From the NCBI GenBank assembly GCA_029582165.1, contig CM055874.1, forward strand, positions 33,603,383 through 33,667,382: a stretch of 64,000 nt of DNA. The letters run 5' to 3'. Under the pieces are notes generated by a model. It searched no databases. It was not told the origin of the DNA and saw only the letters and a list, made by a program, of their open reading frames with translations. Shown one piece after another: positions 21,183 to 32,906 of the stretch. Position 1 is the stretch's first letter. The number at the start of each line of letters is the position of its first letter. The translations under genes and the position numbers were made by a program. This DNA is from Portulaca oleracea. Taxonomy: Eukaryota; Streptophyta; Magnoliopsida; Caryophyllales; Portulacaceae.

Positions 21183-21194
21183 AGCTCTGATACC
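21183..21194 (-). other. Primer-binding site of short copia element
   Basis: On the minus strand TGGTATCAGAGC follows the LTR end CTAACA within a few bases. It is complementary to initiator Met tRNA. Confidence 0.9.
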
Positions 21195-21197
21195 ACT

Positions 21198-21686
21198 TGT
21201 TAGGATTCTCAGGGCGTAGTTAGCAGACAAACAATAATAAGGGCGAAAAATAAATAAAGATTCGACACAAGGAATTAACGTGGAAAACCCAAACCGAAAA
21301 AACCACGAACGATGCACTATCGAGGATTACAACAATGTTTCGAGATTCCCTGACCTCCACAATCTCTCACAACCTCCTAGAGTTACAACCTGAGAACTCA
21401 ACACTCACAGATGAGCCTCACACAACTCACTCAGGGACACAGAGATTACATGTCAATCTCTTGTGGTATAAGATGAAACACTCTCAATTGCTGTATAAAT
21501 AAACCTAGCACCTAGGCTCTATTTATAGTACAAGGTGACACAATTTTAGGATTAATAGAGTCCCTACAAAGAAAGGAATTACAAAAAAGAAGTGGAACAA
21601 ATCAACAATCTGATTCCCACTCAAACTCTTCTACCTTGCTCCCCAAGAGACAGAGACCAACCCAAAATTGGTCTCCACATTCAACT

Positions 21687-21691
<5 letters not shown>
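21198..21691 (-). repeat. Copia 5' LTR (494 bp)
   Basis: On the minus strand it starts TGTTGAGTTGAATG at 21691 and ends CCTAACA at 21198. A minus-strand TATA box TATAAATAG is at 21519-21527. The LTR is followed directly on the + strand by (TA)n. Confidence 0.9.
21519..21527 (-). promoter_or_regulatory. TATA box of short copia LTR
   Basis: TATAAATAG on the minus strand within the U3 part of the 5' LTR; the same word is conserved in the 3' LTR. Confidence 0.5.

Positions 21692-21753
<62 letters not shown>
21692..21753. repeat. (TA)n microsatellite
   Basis: About 31 uninterrupted AT/TA units between the copia LTR end and a foldback element. Confidence 0.98.
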
Positions 21754-21756
<3 letters not shown>

Positions 21757-22901
21757 AATGGTCCCGGTAGGAAGAAGCGATCTGGAGCGTACAAATCTAA
21801 TGCAATGATTGATATTAAAACTACCTTTCTTCCTTATAAATTAGCTAGTGGTTTTCAAAATAATAAAATAAAATAAAATAAGTTAGGTATATATAATTGG
21901 CAAGAATAATGCATGGAGTTAGCGAAAGAGAGAGAGAGAGAGATTTCCTTCCTTATATTGTAGGGATTAAATTATCCAAATTTAACTCCATTATTATAAA
22001 ATAAACTAAAGAAAAAACAGAAGTTATCAAATTGTAGGGATTATATTTAGTCCAACATAATCATTGCTTCTCACACTCCATGACCACACTCCCTAATATC
22101 TATGACCGCACTTTCATAAGTCAAAATTATATCATTGTTATCTAGATATATATGTGATGACACTCCATAATACCTACAACCATACTCCATTATATCGATA
22201 TGATATGTATATTTGTGTAAGAGCAGTTAACTTTTGTAGGCTTTCGAAAAGTATAAATTTTCTAATATCCATAACCATTAATATCCATAACTATACACCA
22301 TGACCACATTATCCATAAAATATGACCATGGTGTGTTTAGAGCGTGGACAAATTTATACAATGTGTTGGGTATATCTATTGAATATGACCACAGTGTGCT
22401 CAAAGTGTGAACAAATTTATGCAGTGTGTTGTCATGGATATTAGAGACTGTGGTCTTCGATATAATGCGAAAATAAAGATATAATTTGATTTAGGGATGT
22501 GTGGTCATGTATATAGGGGAGTGTGGTCCTTCATATATTTTGATTTCTGGGAGGGTGGTCATGGATATTAGGTAGTATGGTCATGAAGTGTGAGAAGCAT
22601 TGATGATGTTGGACGAAACAACTCACGACAAAATCCTTACAAAATGTTGACTTCTATTTTTTTTATAGTTTTTGATAATAATTGAGTTAAATTTGGATAA
22701 CTCAATACCTACAATTTAGGGAAGTAATCTCTCTCTCTAATCTCATGCACGATTCTAGCTAGTCATATCTATCAAAGCGATTTTAGTATTTTTTTTTTCC
22801 CGAAAACTACTAGCTGATTTATGGAGAAGGAAAGTGATTTTATTATCAGCCATTGGATCAGATTTGTATGCCTCAGATTGCTTCTTCCTATTGGATCCGC
22901 T

Positions 22902-22906
<5 letters not shown>
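21754..22906. mobile_element. Foldback (inverted-repeat) element bordered by TA microsatellites
   Basis: The left arm starting GGGAATGGTCCCGGTAGGAA mirrors the right arm (reverse complement GTATGAGCGGATCCAATAGG). Shared phrases are TAGGAAGAAGC, ATACAAATCTGATCCAATGG-like, AGCTAGTRGTTTTC, TTATCCAAATTTAACTC and GCTTCTCACACTYCATGACC. The arms are about 400 bp and diverged. There is no ORF. Both ends meet TA repeats, so any TSD is masked. The superfamily is not resolved; a Mutator-like or Micron-like MITE is possible. Confidence 0.7.

Positions 22907-22959
<53 letters not shown>
22907..22959. repeat. (AT)n microsatellite
   Basis: An uninterrupted AT run separating two unrelated foldback elements. 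Confidence 0.98.
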
Positions 22960-22961
<2 letters not shown>

Positions 22962-23484
22962 AGAATTGGATTATAATAAACTCAACTTTATAAATTGGAT
23001 AGCGATAATCCCTACTTTAAGTTTGTATTATGGTTGTCCAAAAATAAATAAAATTGTATTATAGTGGTTCCAAATCCACCCTCAACATTATTTTTATTTA
23101 TTTCATGCCTACCCCATATTGTTTTTATTTTATTCGTTCGCGCCGCCAGAAAGGTAATGAAATGTAGTTGCTAAAATATTTTTTAAATTATTTTGTTGAA
23201 ACTCCGAGTAATTATTATGATTTTTAAAAGGAATAAAAGTGAAAAAATCGTAAAAAATTGAAAACAATTGTAAAAAATTGGGAGAAATGTCCTAAATTCA
23301 TTAAAAATCGTGTTACACTAATTTTTGAATCAAACGCAACACAAAATCTATGATATTTAGGGTATACTCTTGATGATGTCCCACTACAATACAATTTTTT
23401 TTTGGACCACTAGAATACAAACTGAAAGTAGGGATTATTGCCGTCCAATTTGTAAAAGTTGGGATTATTATAATCCAATTTTCC
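22960..23484. mobile_element. Second foldback element (525 bp) bordered by microsatellites
   Basis: It begins GGAGAATTGGATTATAATAA and ends in the reverse complement of GGAAAATTGGATTATAATAA. The inverted arms share AATTGGAYRGCRATAATCCC and CTTTYAGTTTGTATT. The interior is A/T-rich with no ORF. It is flanked by TA on the left and TATACACAC on the right, which masks any TSD. Confidence 0.75.
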
Positions 23485-23581
<97 letters not shown>

Positions 23582-23604
23582 CTATATATATATATATATA
23601 TATA

Positions 23605-23667
<63 letters not shown>
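23485..23667. repeat. (CA)n-(TA)n compound microsatellite
   Basis: CA repeats to 23563, then TA repeats with two TATC interruptions to about 23667, where the Athila LTR begins. Confidence 0.97.
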
Positions 23668-25133
23668 CGTGGTTTTTGTACCCCAGTTTTTATATCATTC
23701 TTTCTCGAGGAGCTAGGGGCCTTGGCTAGGACAATCTGACTTGATGTAAGGTTTAAGGATCACAAGACAATAAGAGGTTTTTCAGGTAAAGGACAACACA
23801 AACAGAACGCAAACACGGCTAAGGTTCGGTTAAGAAGGAAACAATGGGTGTCGGGAGATTTCGGGATGCAAACGGTAATTAGGACGAGGGTTTCGCAATT
23901 AGGAAGCAACAAATCAGTAGAATCAAGTGACAACCCCATTAGAATAAACCCACCGGATTTCCTTTTTCAAGGATAATCCGGATTAACTTCCTACAAGCCC
24001 ACCACGGACACGGAGGGTTAAAGAAACGGGACTCTCTAGTTAACCTCTTTCCACTTTCGTGGGCGAGCGTTAACTATCCCAATTCCCACCTTCCAACACA
24101 AGTGTTGGATGTATTCAAGAGCTTTCGATCTCGAATACATCCCACTTGAGGGAAGGATAGGGTTGGGAAATTGATTCCACTATAAATTACCTCCTAAAAT
24201 TACTAACCCAATCCAAATCAACCATTCACATCCTTAGTTTCTCCTAACCCATAAGGGTTCTAGCCTCTAATCATCTTAATACCATGCTAACAACAATAAT
24301 AACTTCATCATTCATGCTTAAAACAGAGAATCTAGATAATCAAAGCAACAATCAAGTAACAACAAACACCAAGTAATCTAATAACAAAAACAGAGATTAA
24401 AATGTAAATAGATGAATTAAAGAGAGTAAGGGTTGAGAAATGCTCATTAGTTGATGCCAATGGAAGGATGATCAAGAGTAATAAGAATCCAAGCTCCAAA
24501 ATAAGATAAATCTTCAGAACTTCAATAGAATTCCAATAAAATCCAGTGCAAATGCAATAAACCAAGTGTAATCACTCACTAATTACTAAGAAATCACACT
24601 AATCTCACTCTAATTGAAAGCTAAAATGTTGATATTACAATAGATAGCTGCCTTTTTACTCTAATCGTTTAAGAGGTGATATATACAACTCCAAGTAGTT
24701 ATCAAAACGCAGCACTTCATATAACAGATTTTCTGAACCCGTAGGGGACCGCAGGTGCGGTCTCGGGGATCGCAGGTGCGGCCCTCCGAAGCACAGACGA
24801 TTTTCAGTTTTCTCCCTTCGCATGACTGCAGGTGCGGTCCCTCTCAGGTGACTTTGTTCCCAGCCCAAGTCTTGGCAACCACCGCAATGCCGTCATCTTG
24901 GACCGCAACATGGCCCTCCTACCGGCCGAAATTCCTTCTTTGCTTCGCCTTTGACCCGGTCAAGACCCGGGAAACCTCGGGATTCCCAAAATAGCTCTAA
25001 AATGGTCCTTTTTACCACGTTTTGAGTAAAAACTCCAAAATCTATAAAATAACCAAAAACGTATTAAAAGTTATGAAATTAAAACACGAAACGGAATTAA
25101 GGCGCTATTTAGACACAAAATTGGGTCTAAACA
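23661..25133 (-). repeat. Athila 3' LTR
   Basis: On the minus strand it starts TGTTTAGACCCAATTTTG at 25133. It ends near AACCACGTTATA, where the terminal bases blend into TA repeats. It keeps a 127-bp segment (bounded by GAGGGTT) that is missing from the 5' LTR. Three palindromic units lie at 24747-24839. Confidence 0.92.
24747..24839. repeat. Palindromic cassette cluster in the 3' LTR
   Basis: GACCGCAGGTGCGGTC at 24747-24762, GATCGCAGGTGCGGCC at 24768-24783 and GACTGCAGGTGCGGTC at 24824-24839. The consensus has 7-bp perfect arms around a 2-bp centre. Confidence 0.85.
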
Positions 25134-25152
25134 CCCCCCCCACACTTAAACT
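25134..25152 (-). other. Polypurine tract of Athila element
   Basis: On the minus strand AAGTTTAAGTGTGGGGGGGG runs directly into the LTR start TGTTTAGACC. Similar G-tracts recur at 26427-26448 and 27262-27274. Confidence 0.85.
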
Positions 25153-26426
25153 TTTGCTCGTCCCGAGCAAAACAAAACAAGAAACTACCTAGACTAACAC
25201 AAACTCCTCTGTCGTGGGAGAGAAACGGGTGCATTTTATGCACCAAGCCCTTTGAACCCTTCGGCAGCCCGGGTGGACGAGATGGACTCGTGAGGGTTTG
25301 TAGCGGCTATACCCACAAAAGCCAAAGAAAAAGGAGAGAGGGAAAGTGAAAACAAAACCGAAGAAAACAAAAGGAAAGAAAAACAAAAGCTTCGTTACAA
25401 TGGATCTCAAAATCTTAATTAAGAAAAAGGTTATTAAACCTCCAAAAGGAACCGTTATGAGCGTCTCACAAGCACCTATCCCAAGAAAAAGTCAGTCTTT
25501 GAGATTTTCGATGTCCTACACCTAATGCCAAGCAAAACCCCATGTGCATAAGTGCTAGTGGGTTCTAATCGATTCCAAAAGACTCCAAAGACTCATGTCC
25601 GAGCTCAAAAACAAACAAAACGAACAAGGAAAGAAAAAGAGTTGCCCTTCCCCGCATTTGGTCGCCCTTGGCTTGGTGAGGGCCGTAGGTGATGCAAGGA
25701 GAGGCCCCACACTTTATTAACGCTTAAACTTTTCTTTTTGGGTTGGGTTTTCCCAACGAAAATTTTTAAAGGTCGAGGCTAGTTTTGCGGGAATTGCACG
25801 GCCCATAATGTGGGATCTACCCTCCCAACACAGTCTTTTCCATACACACTTCCGTCGAAAATTTAATATGGGAGGAGCTTAAGGGGTATCAACGTCGTAC
25901 CGTTAATACCGGTCCCGTGTAGGTCATCTAGCTTTATGGTGGTTTGATGTCGTTCAGTCGACTCTCCCCACTTAATCCGGTTATTAAGCTTTGCTTTCCT
26001 TTTTCTTTCTTTTTGCTTTTGCTTTTGACTTTGCTTTTGCTTTTGCTAAACAGGAAAAAGAAACAAGCTCGGACACAAACCCCTAGAACCTCCCGGTTTT
26101 AACCAGAACATGAAAGGAATCGGGGGTCTCACTAGACACTCAATGCAGGACATCTAAAGAGATAAGTCATGACTAGCACCCAAGACAGGGTCAAAAACGC
26201 TAAGACCGGTTTCTTTTAAAGAAGTTTAAGAACGGCTTCTCAATTTTGACAACAACATCCAAGAAACAACGCAAAAACAAAGCAAAAACGAAAACCGAAA
26301 GAAAACTTTTAAGGTTTTCACTCCCTTTTTTCTCCTTTTTCGCACAATTGTTTTTTCAAATTTTAGGCAAAAACTAAGAAAACAAAAACAAAGAGCTAGG
26401 TGATCTACCCTTGAAACAGAATATCT

Positions 26427-26448
26427 CCCCCCCCCCCCCACACTTAAA
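26427..26448 (-). other. Second polypurine-tract-like motif
   Basis: A run of 13 C followed by ACACTTAAA, i.e. TTTAAGTGTGGGGG on the minus strand, is the same word as the real polypurine tract 1.3 kb away. Confidence 0.6.
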
Positions 26449-27261
26449 ACTTCACAATGTCCTCATTGTGGGAAGGTGTCACATGAAAAAGGGTAGAGAA
26501 CCTAGAGAAACAAACAAACAAAACAACAATCCAACAAATGGTGTCGACCCGAGCCCACACGGCTCCAACAACAAGATCGACCCAACAAAGACATTCAGAG
26601 GGGTTCACCAACCAAAAGAAAACCAAGCATGCGACGGATCAAAATAATAATTCACAAAGGAAAGATCAAGGTAGAAAGATATTATCTCAGGCTCTTCATA
26701 AATGTTCAAGCCGTGATCCGAAGTCGTCGTTCAATTAAATCACAATGATATTAGAGCAAAAGGACGACTTATACATGACAAAATGCACATGCTAGATTGA
26801 AAACAAAATCAAAGAAAAACTGACTAACTAGACTCCTAAACAATAAAGAACTAAAAAGAAGAAAAGAAAACTACGAACAATATATACATTGCCAATGACA
26901 TACCTTATCCTCGAATCTCACTCATTGAGGCGGGAAATAAGGGTGAAACACATCTCAAAACCAAACTAACCAAACAAACTAATTCATTTCATTCCAACAG
27001 AACAACCATTTCATTACATGCCAATCTGAACCATGCATGACCAAAATACAACCATTGCAAGACAAACCAAACCAAAACCAACCCAAAAGAACAACCAACA
27101 TCCATACAAACCAAAACATCCCAACTAAAAACCAAAGGTTGACCACCACAAACTATGCCCAACCATCCTGTATACCAACATCGAAACAAGCCAAAAACCC
27201 GAGATACTAACATGCCAAAACTACAAAGTCTTGCCTTCCCGTCCAAACCCTCCGATGAGGC

Positions 27262-27274
27262 ACCCCCCACACTT
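27262..27274 (-). other. Third polypurine-tract-like motif
   Basis: ACCCCCCACACTT, i.e. AAGTGTGGGGGGT on the minus strand, lies between the env-like ORF end and the second motif. Confidence 0.5.
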
Positions 27275-27589
27275 ACATTTTACAAAGTAAAACATAAAAA
27301 CAGTGAAAAGGATCAAGTGGGGGTGGGGACACTTACAAACTGTCTCTCAAGCGGATCCTCTCGGAGGACGATGGGGTTGGAGCTGAGATTGAATGCCAAC
27401 AAGGATCTCTTGTTGCGCCTCAAGAAGCTCTTGCAAATTCTCAATCAGACTTTGTTGGTTTTGGATTAATTCCCGCTGCTCTTGGAACTCATTGTGTAGT
27501 TCCTCGAGTTGATCACTGATACACTCCAATGTAGAATCTCCGGCTTGTCTTGCACCTGCATCTTGTCCTTGCTCTTGTTCTTCCTCTTC

Positions 27590-28539
27590 CTACTCTTCCT
27601 CGGCTTCCTCTTCACTCTCCTCCACGGGTTCAAAAGGACCACCCACTATTCGGCGACCTCCGTGCCTTTTCCCACACGACCAGTTTCGTTGGTCGGTGGC
27701 ATTCAACCATTCTTCAGCATGATCGTGATCCAATCGAATCGCGATACTGTGGGAGTCATACCCGTGGCGGTATAGAGTTTGCGTCTTGTGTTTCTCCAAG
27801 AATTCCATCTTCCGCAATCTCACACCGTCAAAAGGGTCGGGGAAGTACCATAGAGTCCATTTGGCAAGGTAAGACTCGAAGCCTTTCCTCTTGAGAAAGT
27901 GACAGGTTATATGACCCATGTCGATGGTCATATTACGGAGTTCGAGGCTGATTTCCCGAAAACAATGGAGAATGCAAGAGCCGGTGTTGACACGACGACC
28001 ATTGATTGTGTTGAAGATGACGAAAAGATCGTCTTTGCGGACGTTTGATCGCCCAATGTCGCGGCGGAAGACAGAACTTAAAATGATCCGACGGAAGAGT
28101 CGAACACTTAAATTGCAGGAATCCCGGGCTTTGGAGTTATTCGGGCAATGAATCCTCGATTGACGATTCTGAGACTTTGGATATCGCCTCCGCCAGCAAG
28201 TGAGAGCCTTCATTGCCTCTTGTTCATTGAATCTAACGCACTCTCCGTAGTACAATCCATCCACAGGGAGACCCAAAGCATCGCAAAGATCCTAGACTGA
28301 ACATTCAACTTCCTTTTAGCAACCCGGAAAGTAAAAGATGCATTCAATGTGCCATCCTCCTTTACCACTAAAGAGCTCAAGAATTCGAGCACCGGTTGAT
28401 AAACAATAGGCTCATTGATGGTGATGAAAACTTCCCAACCCAAGGTTTTGATGAATAAATCCATGCTCGGTTTGCAATAGATATCTTTTTCCGTTTGCTC
28501 ATCATAAATATCGGGAGCACAAATTTTCCTCTGTTTCAA
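27590..28539 (-). pseudogene. Athila ORF-1/env-like gene, frameshifted
   Basis: Two overlapping minus-strand frames (28539-28210 and 28276-27590) together resemble the Athila ORF-1 family encoded downstream of pol. The first has IYCKPSMDLFIKTLGWEVF then YQPVLEFLSSLVV, the usual family start. The second has LSVRLFRRIILSSVFRR, then NTINGRRVNTGSCILHCFRE, and ends in a Glu-rich tail. A single frame change near 28240 separates them. The protein's role is unsettled. An Athila relative at 54742-55600 carries the same domain. Confidence 0.7.
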
Positions 28540-29854
28540 CCGTGCATACCTCTATTTATGCATCTCATCCCGAAAAGTAACCTTCACCTTCGGGTCACAT
28601 TTAATCAAGGAGGCGGGCGCTTTGAAGGGTTCTTCTTGTCGGTCACGACGAAGATGGAGGAGGGGTTGGTTCTTTCTCGGTCCGGGCTCGTTTAGCTCGA
28701 CCCATTGGAGTAAACAAGGAGCAACAACAACAACAATATGCACACAATATCTAAACTCCTAGTTTCCACCAAGAACTTCACCAACCAAACTCCAATCAAC
28801 AACGAAATTGCACACAATACCGACACCTTTAAGCCTCAACCAAGAGCATTCAACAATATCCAAGAAGCAAATGATGAAATTGTGCACACAATTAGCAAGA
28901 AAAACGAACTTTGGCACACAAAGGAACAAGGAGTACCTGATTTGAGAACTTAGGAGCACTCCCTTGCCATTTTCGAGCCCCAAGGATGAACTCTACCCAG
29001 AATTTCCACTTGAAAAGCTCCACAAAAGGTGCGAAAATGGTGAAGTGTCTCGGCTAGGGCACAAATTCATGGAAATGGAGAGTGGGGATGAGGAATTTGT
29101 GAAGGATTTGAGCAATTGGGACAAGGGTTTAGAGTTTAGATGGAGAAAGGGGGTTTTTCGAGTGAGTGAGAGGGAAAAGAAGTGAAAGAAAATGAGAGAG
29201 AAAAGGGTATTAACCCTGACAAAAATCGCAGACCTTCGAGGGACCGCAGGTGCGGTCTCCTGCTGGAACCTTCCTGAGAGGGAAAATCGTTTCTTGAGAT
29301 CGTAGGTGCGGTATGGCACATCGCAGCTGCTGTCTTATCCAAGGACCAAAATTAGTGAAAAATGAAACAGGCAGACCGCAGGTGCGGTCTCCTCCTAGAG
29401 CAAAGACTGGCCGACACGTTGTGATAGACCGTAGCTGCAGTCATGGCGACCGTAGGTGCGGTCTTCCTCTGTTGATGCCCTGCACCTACAAGACTCAAAA
29501 CTCCTTGAAAATAATGTTAAGTCCTAAGAATTCTACTCTTCTCATTATCAAACCCTTTTTTTCTTCACACTCAACAACTTTCAACATTCAAAAACCACAA
29601 TAAACCACTTTCTTCACAGATTTTCTTCTCGCACTCGAATTTTTCTATTTTTTCAATTTTTTTTCTTTTCTAAAATTTTCCACTCCTCTTTTTTTTTTTC
29701 CCTTTTCTCAAACTTCAAAATGAACGAAACAAGAACATTAGAACAAAAGAAATAAAAGTGCAAGAAATAAAAGAAAACACTAAGGAAGAGGAGAGTAGCT
29801 CGTACCTCCTCCCGGTTGCTTGTTTTAGGTCCTAGCTCGACCTAATCCGCTCTT
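28540..29854 (-). other. Spacer between integrase and env-like ORF
   Basis: Non-coding interval of the Athila element. It contains six palindromic cassettes (29242-29463). The small frames here lack motifs. Confidence 0.6.
29242..29463. repeat. Palindromic cassette cluster between pol and env-like ORF
   Basis: Copies or variants of GACCGCAGGTGCGGTC at 29242-29257, 29298-29313, 29319-29334, 29374-29389, 29427-29442 and 29448-29463. Variation is mainly C/T in one arm, and GG versus GC at the centre. Confidence 0.85.
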
Positions 29855-30691
29855 TTAACTATTGAAATTAGCGAGGAACACCACAACCGTATACTCTTCT
29901 CCTATAATGTATGGCTTGATCTTTGACGAATTGACTTTGAAAAAAACTCCATTTGCATTCTTAAGTTCAACAACTCCGACGGGAAGAATCTTTACGATTT
30001 CGAAATGCCACGACCATCTCGATCTTAGCTTTCCGGAAAAGAGTTTGAGCCTCGATTTGAAGATAAGAACTCTATCTCCAACCACATAATCGCGATGGTT
30101 CAATCTCTTGTCGTGCCATGCTTTGGTTCGCTCCTTGTAAATCCTATTGTTTTCATAGGAGTGACGTCTCAATTCCTCGAGCTCCTCCAATTGGAACAAA
30201 CGACTTGCCCCGGCCGCCTTGAGATCATAATTCATCTTTTTGATTGCCCACATTGTCTTGTGTTCAAGTTCCACGGGAAAATGGCATGCTTTCTCGTAGA
30301 CAAGGCGGTATGGAGTAGTCCCTATCGGCGTTTTGAAGGCGGTGCGATATGCCCACAAGACATCATCTAGTTTCTCCGCCCAATCTCTTCGTGAAGAACT
30401 AACCGAATTTTCCAAAATCTCCTTAATAGCACGATTCGAAATCTCTACTTGACCTTGCGTTTGAGGATGATAGGGGAGTCCTCTTTTGTGAGTGATACCA
30501 TACTTTGCTAAGAGGGACTCAAACCTCTTCTCAATAAAATGAGATACATTGTCGCTAATAATGACCCTCGGAATACCAAATCTTGGGAAAATAACCTTCT
30601 TCAAAAATCTTGACACGGATTTTCCATCGCATCTCACGTATGGGATAGCTTCAACCCACTTCGACACATAGTCTACCGCCACTAAAATATA
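29855..30691 (-). pseudogene. Athila integrase core and C-terminus (after an in-frame stop)
   Basis: This continues the pol frame after a TAA at 30692-30694. It has the catalytic-core parts [29 protein letters not shown] with the second Asp, and [20 protein letters not shown] with the catalytic Glu. The C-terminal segment [19 protein letters not shown], then [18 protein letters not shown], matches Athila integrase. The D,D,E residues are kept. The stop lies between the [14 protein letters not shown] segment and YILVAVDY, so one substitution breaks the enzyme. Integrase joins element DNA to the chromosome. Confidence 0.9.
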
Positions 30692-32191
30692 TTAATGACC
30701 TCTTGATGACGGAAAGGGACCCATAAAATCCAACCCCCACACATCGAAAACCTTCACCTCGAGAATGAAATTCAACGGTGTCTCATTTTTTCGGGAAATG
30801 TTGCCGGACCTTTGGCATTTATCACATGACTTAACATGAAGATAGGCATCTCGAAAGAGGGTTGGCCACCAATAACCGGGTTGTAAAACTCTCGCAGCCG
30901 TCTTTTGAGATCCACCATGACCTCCAACCGGGAACTCATGGCAATGCGTCAATACAGACTTCACTTCACTCTCGGGTAAGCATCTTCTATACATTCCGCC
31001 ATTACATAAACGGAACAAGAATGGATCGTCCCAAAAGAAATGGTTCACGTCATGAAAGAACTTTTTCTTTTGATGAGGGGTCAAATTTTGAGGAATCACC
31101 TCACTAGACAAGTAGTTGATGAGATCGGCGTACCATGGGTGAGAATGCTTGGCGGACATAAGACGTTCATCCGGAAAAGAGTCCATGATGGGTTGAGTAT
31201 CATCTAAATCAACAGGGATCCTCGACCGGTGGTCGGCTATAACATTCTTAGTCCTGGCCTTGTCACGAATCTCCAAGTCAAACTCTTGCATAAGCAAAAC
31301 CCAACGAATGAGTCTTGGTTTCGTTTCTTTCTTCCCCATTAAGAACTTGATTGCCGCATGATCTGTGTATACAACAACCTTGGAAAACATGAGGTATTGC
31401 CGAAATTTGTTTAGAGCAAAGATGATAGCCAAGAGCTCCTTTTCCGTGGTCGTGTAATTTTTCTGTGCGCTATCAAGCGCATGACTTGCATAGTAAATGA
31501 CCCGCAGCTTCCTCTCTTTGGTTTGAGCCAAACATGCTCCAATTGCGAAATCGCTCGCATCGGCCATAATCTCGAAAGGCAATGTCCAATCCAGAGGTTG
31601 GACAGCCGGTGCGGATACCAAGGCTTGCTTTAACCTGTAAAAGGACTCGAGATATTCATCAGTAAAAGAGAATGGGGCATCTTTGCACAAGATATCAGTT
31701 AAAGGACGAGCGATTTTAGAAAAATCCTTGACGAACCGGCGGTAAAAGCCGGCATGGCCAAGGAAACTACGCGCCCCTTTAACAGAAACCGGGGGTGGTA
31801 GGCGCTCTATCACTTTAACTTTTGCCTTGTCAACCTCAATGCCCCTCGAAGAAATTAAATGCCCTAAAACAATACCTTCTTCTACCATGAAATGACATTT
31901 TTCCGAGTTTAAAACTAAGTCGACTTCCTCACAACGGATAAGAACTTTCTCTAAGTTAGCCAAACAATCATCAAAGGTATTACCATAAACAAAAAAGTCA
32001 TCCATGAAGACTTCCATACATTGTTCAATGAAATCACTAAAAATGGCCATCATGCATCGTTGAAATGTTCCAGGTGCATTGCACAAACCAAATGGCATAC
32101 GTCTATAAGAAAATGTACGTATGGACAAGTAAAAGTAGTCTTCTCTTGATGCGCGGGATGGATTGGAATTTGGAAAACCCTGAGTACCCAT
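30692..32191 (-). CDS. Athila RT (second half), RNase H and integrase N-terminus
   Basis: A 499-residue frame of pol. RT continues with [20 protein letters not shown] (about residues 27-46) and the catalytic box FMDDFFVYG (about 62-70). RNase H shows [14 protein letters not shown] (about 211-224), [11 protein letters not shown] (about 246-256) and [12 protein letters not shown] (about 274-285). The integrase zinc domain has the His pair in [10 protein letters not shown] and the Cys pair in CDKCQRSG (about 415-465). The core begins with WGLDFMGPF before the stop. The upstream half of RT lies in the 32103-32807 frame. Confidence 0.92.
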   Translation of the reverse strand: MGTQGFPNSNPSRASREDYFYLSIRTFSYRRMPFGLCNAPGTFQRCMMAIFSDFIEQCMEVFMDDFFVYGNTFDDCLANLEKVLIRCEEVDLVLNSEKCHFMVEEGIVLGHLISSRGIEVDKAKVKVIERLPPPVSVKGARSFLGHAGFYRRFVKDFSKIARPLTDILCKDAPFSFTDEYLESFYRLKQALVSAPAVQPLDWTLPFEIMADASDFAIGACLAQTKERKLRVIYYASHALDSAQKNYTTTEKELLAIIFALNKFRQYLMFSKVVVYTDHAAIKFLMGKKETKPRLIRWVLLMQEFDLEIRDKARTKNVIADHRSRIPVDLDDTQPIMDSFPDERLMSAKHSHPWYADLINYLSSEVIPQNLTPHQKKKFFHDVNHFFWDDPFLFRLCNGGMYRRCLPESEVKSVLTHCHEFPVGGHGGSQKTAARVLQPGYWWPTLFRDAYLHVKSCDKCQRSGNISRKNETPLNFILEVKVFDVWGLDFMGPFPSSRGH

Positions 32192-32807
32192 CTAAAAAAC
32201 AGAAATATGAGTGACCCGCCAACCTCTCTAACATTTGGTCAATGAAGGGGAGAGGGAAATCGTCTTTCTTTGTCACTTTGTTCAATTGGCGATAGTCAAT
32301 GCACATCCGCCACCCTGTGACGGTTCGGGTACTAACTAGCTCATTCTTTTCATTCTCAACAACTGTCATCCCACCCTTCTTAGGTACACATTGAACCGGG
32401 CTTACCCATTCGCTAGTTGCAATGGGGAAGATGATCCCAGCGGCTAAAAGCTTGACTACTTCATTCTTTACCACTTCTTGCATATTAGGATTCAACCTAC
32501 GTTGTGGTTGCCTAGTTGGCTTTGCATCTTCTAATAAATCAATGGAATGCATGCATATGGATGGGGACAAACCTTTCAAATCCTCAATTTTATAACCTAA
32601 TGCATCCCTATGTTTTCTCAACAAATCAAGCAACTTAGACAAACCAGAGTCATGCAATTTAGCATTCACTATAACAGGCAAAGACTTTTCATCATCCAAG
32701 AAAGCATATTGTAAGGAAGGGGGTAAAGGCTTAAGCTCTAAAGAAGAAGTAGAGGATTTAGTTTGGGATGAAGACATACCCTTGTAGATAACTTCTTGAA
32801 TTTTCAT
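32103..32807 (-). pseudogene. Athila RT N-terminal half
   Basis: It carries the connector LPPSLQYAFLDDEKSLPVIV (residues about 28-47), LDLLRKHRDALGYKIEDLKG, then RT motifs LLAAGIIFPIATSEWVSPVQ, CVPKKGG, WRMCIDYRQLNK and [14 protein letters not shown] with the first catalytic Asp. The frame then loses the RT reading, which continues in the overlapping 32191-30692 frame. One small indel near 32190 would account for the break. Confidence 0.9.
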
Positions 32808-32906
32808 ACACTCAATATGAGGCTCATCAATAGTAATCTCCTCATACGTTGGTGACGAATCAAGAAGGTTGGTAAGAAATGTGATGTCGGTGCCGTCGGT
32901 CTCAAA

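Larger units (their letters stand above)
19228..21691 (-). mobile_element. Short Ty1/copia element with gag-protease only (TR-GAG-like)
   Basis: A minus-strand element with a full 5' LTR (21198-21691), a primer-binding site, gag, zinc knuckle, a protease start and a polypurine tract, and a truncated 3' LTR (19228-19592). Internal DNA is only about 1.6 kb; integrase, RT and RNase H are absent. Such gag-only units depend on other copies for reverse transcription and integration. The right end abuts a TA microsatellite, and the left LTR lacks about 130 bp of its end, so no TSD can be read. Confidence 0.85.
25153..27589 (-). other. Athila 3' untranslated region
   Basis: A long AT-rich region between the env-like ORF and the LTR, with no motif-bearing frame. 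Low-complexity CTTTTGCTTTTG repeats lie at 26000-26046. Two extra polypurine-like G-tracts are present. Small open frames on both strands look like chance. Confidence 0.6.

Noticed and set aside
23370..23729. Frame with His-Thr and Ile-Tyr repeats
   Set aside because: It is a translation of the CA and TA microsatellites.
24656..24868. Minus-strand frame with repeated HLRSP
   Set aside because: The peptide repeat comes from the palindromic DNA cassette in the LTR and not from a coding repeat; the other LTR does not preserve the frame.
27989..28200. Host gene on the + strand opposite the env-like ORF (77 codons, Arg-rich)
   Set aside because: It is a shadow frame of the Athila ORF-1 gene on the minus strand.
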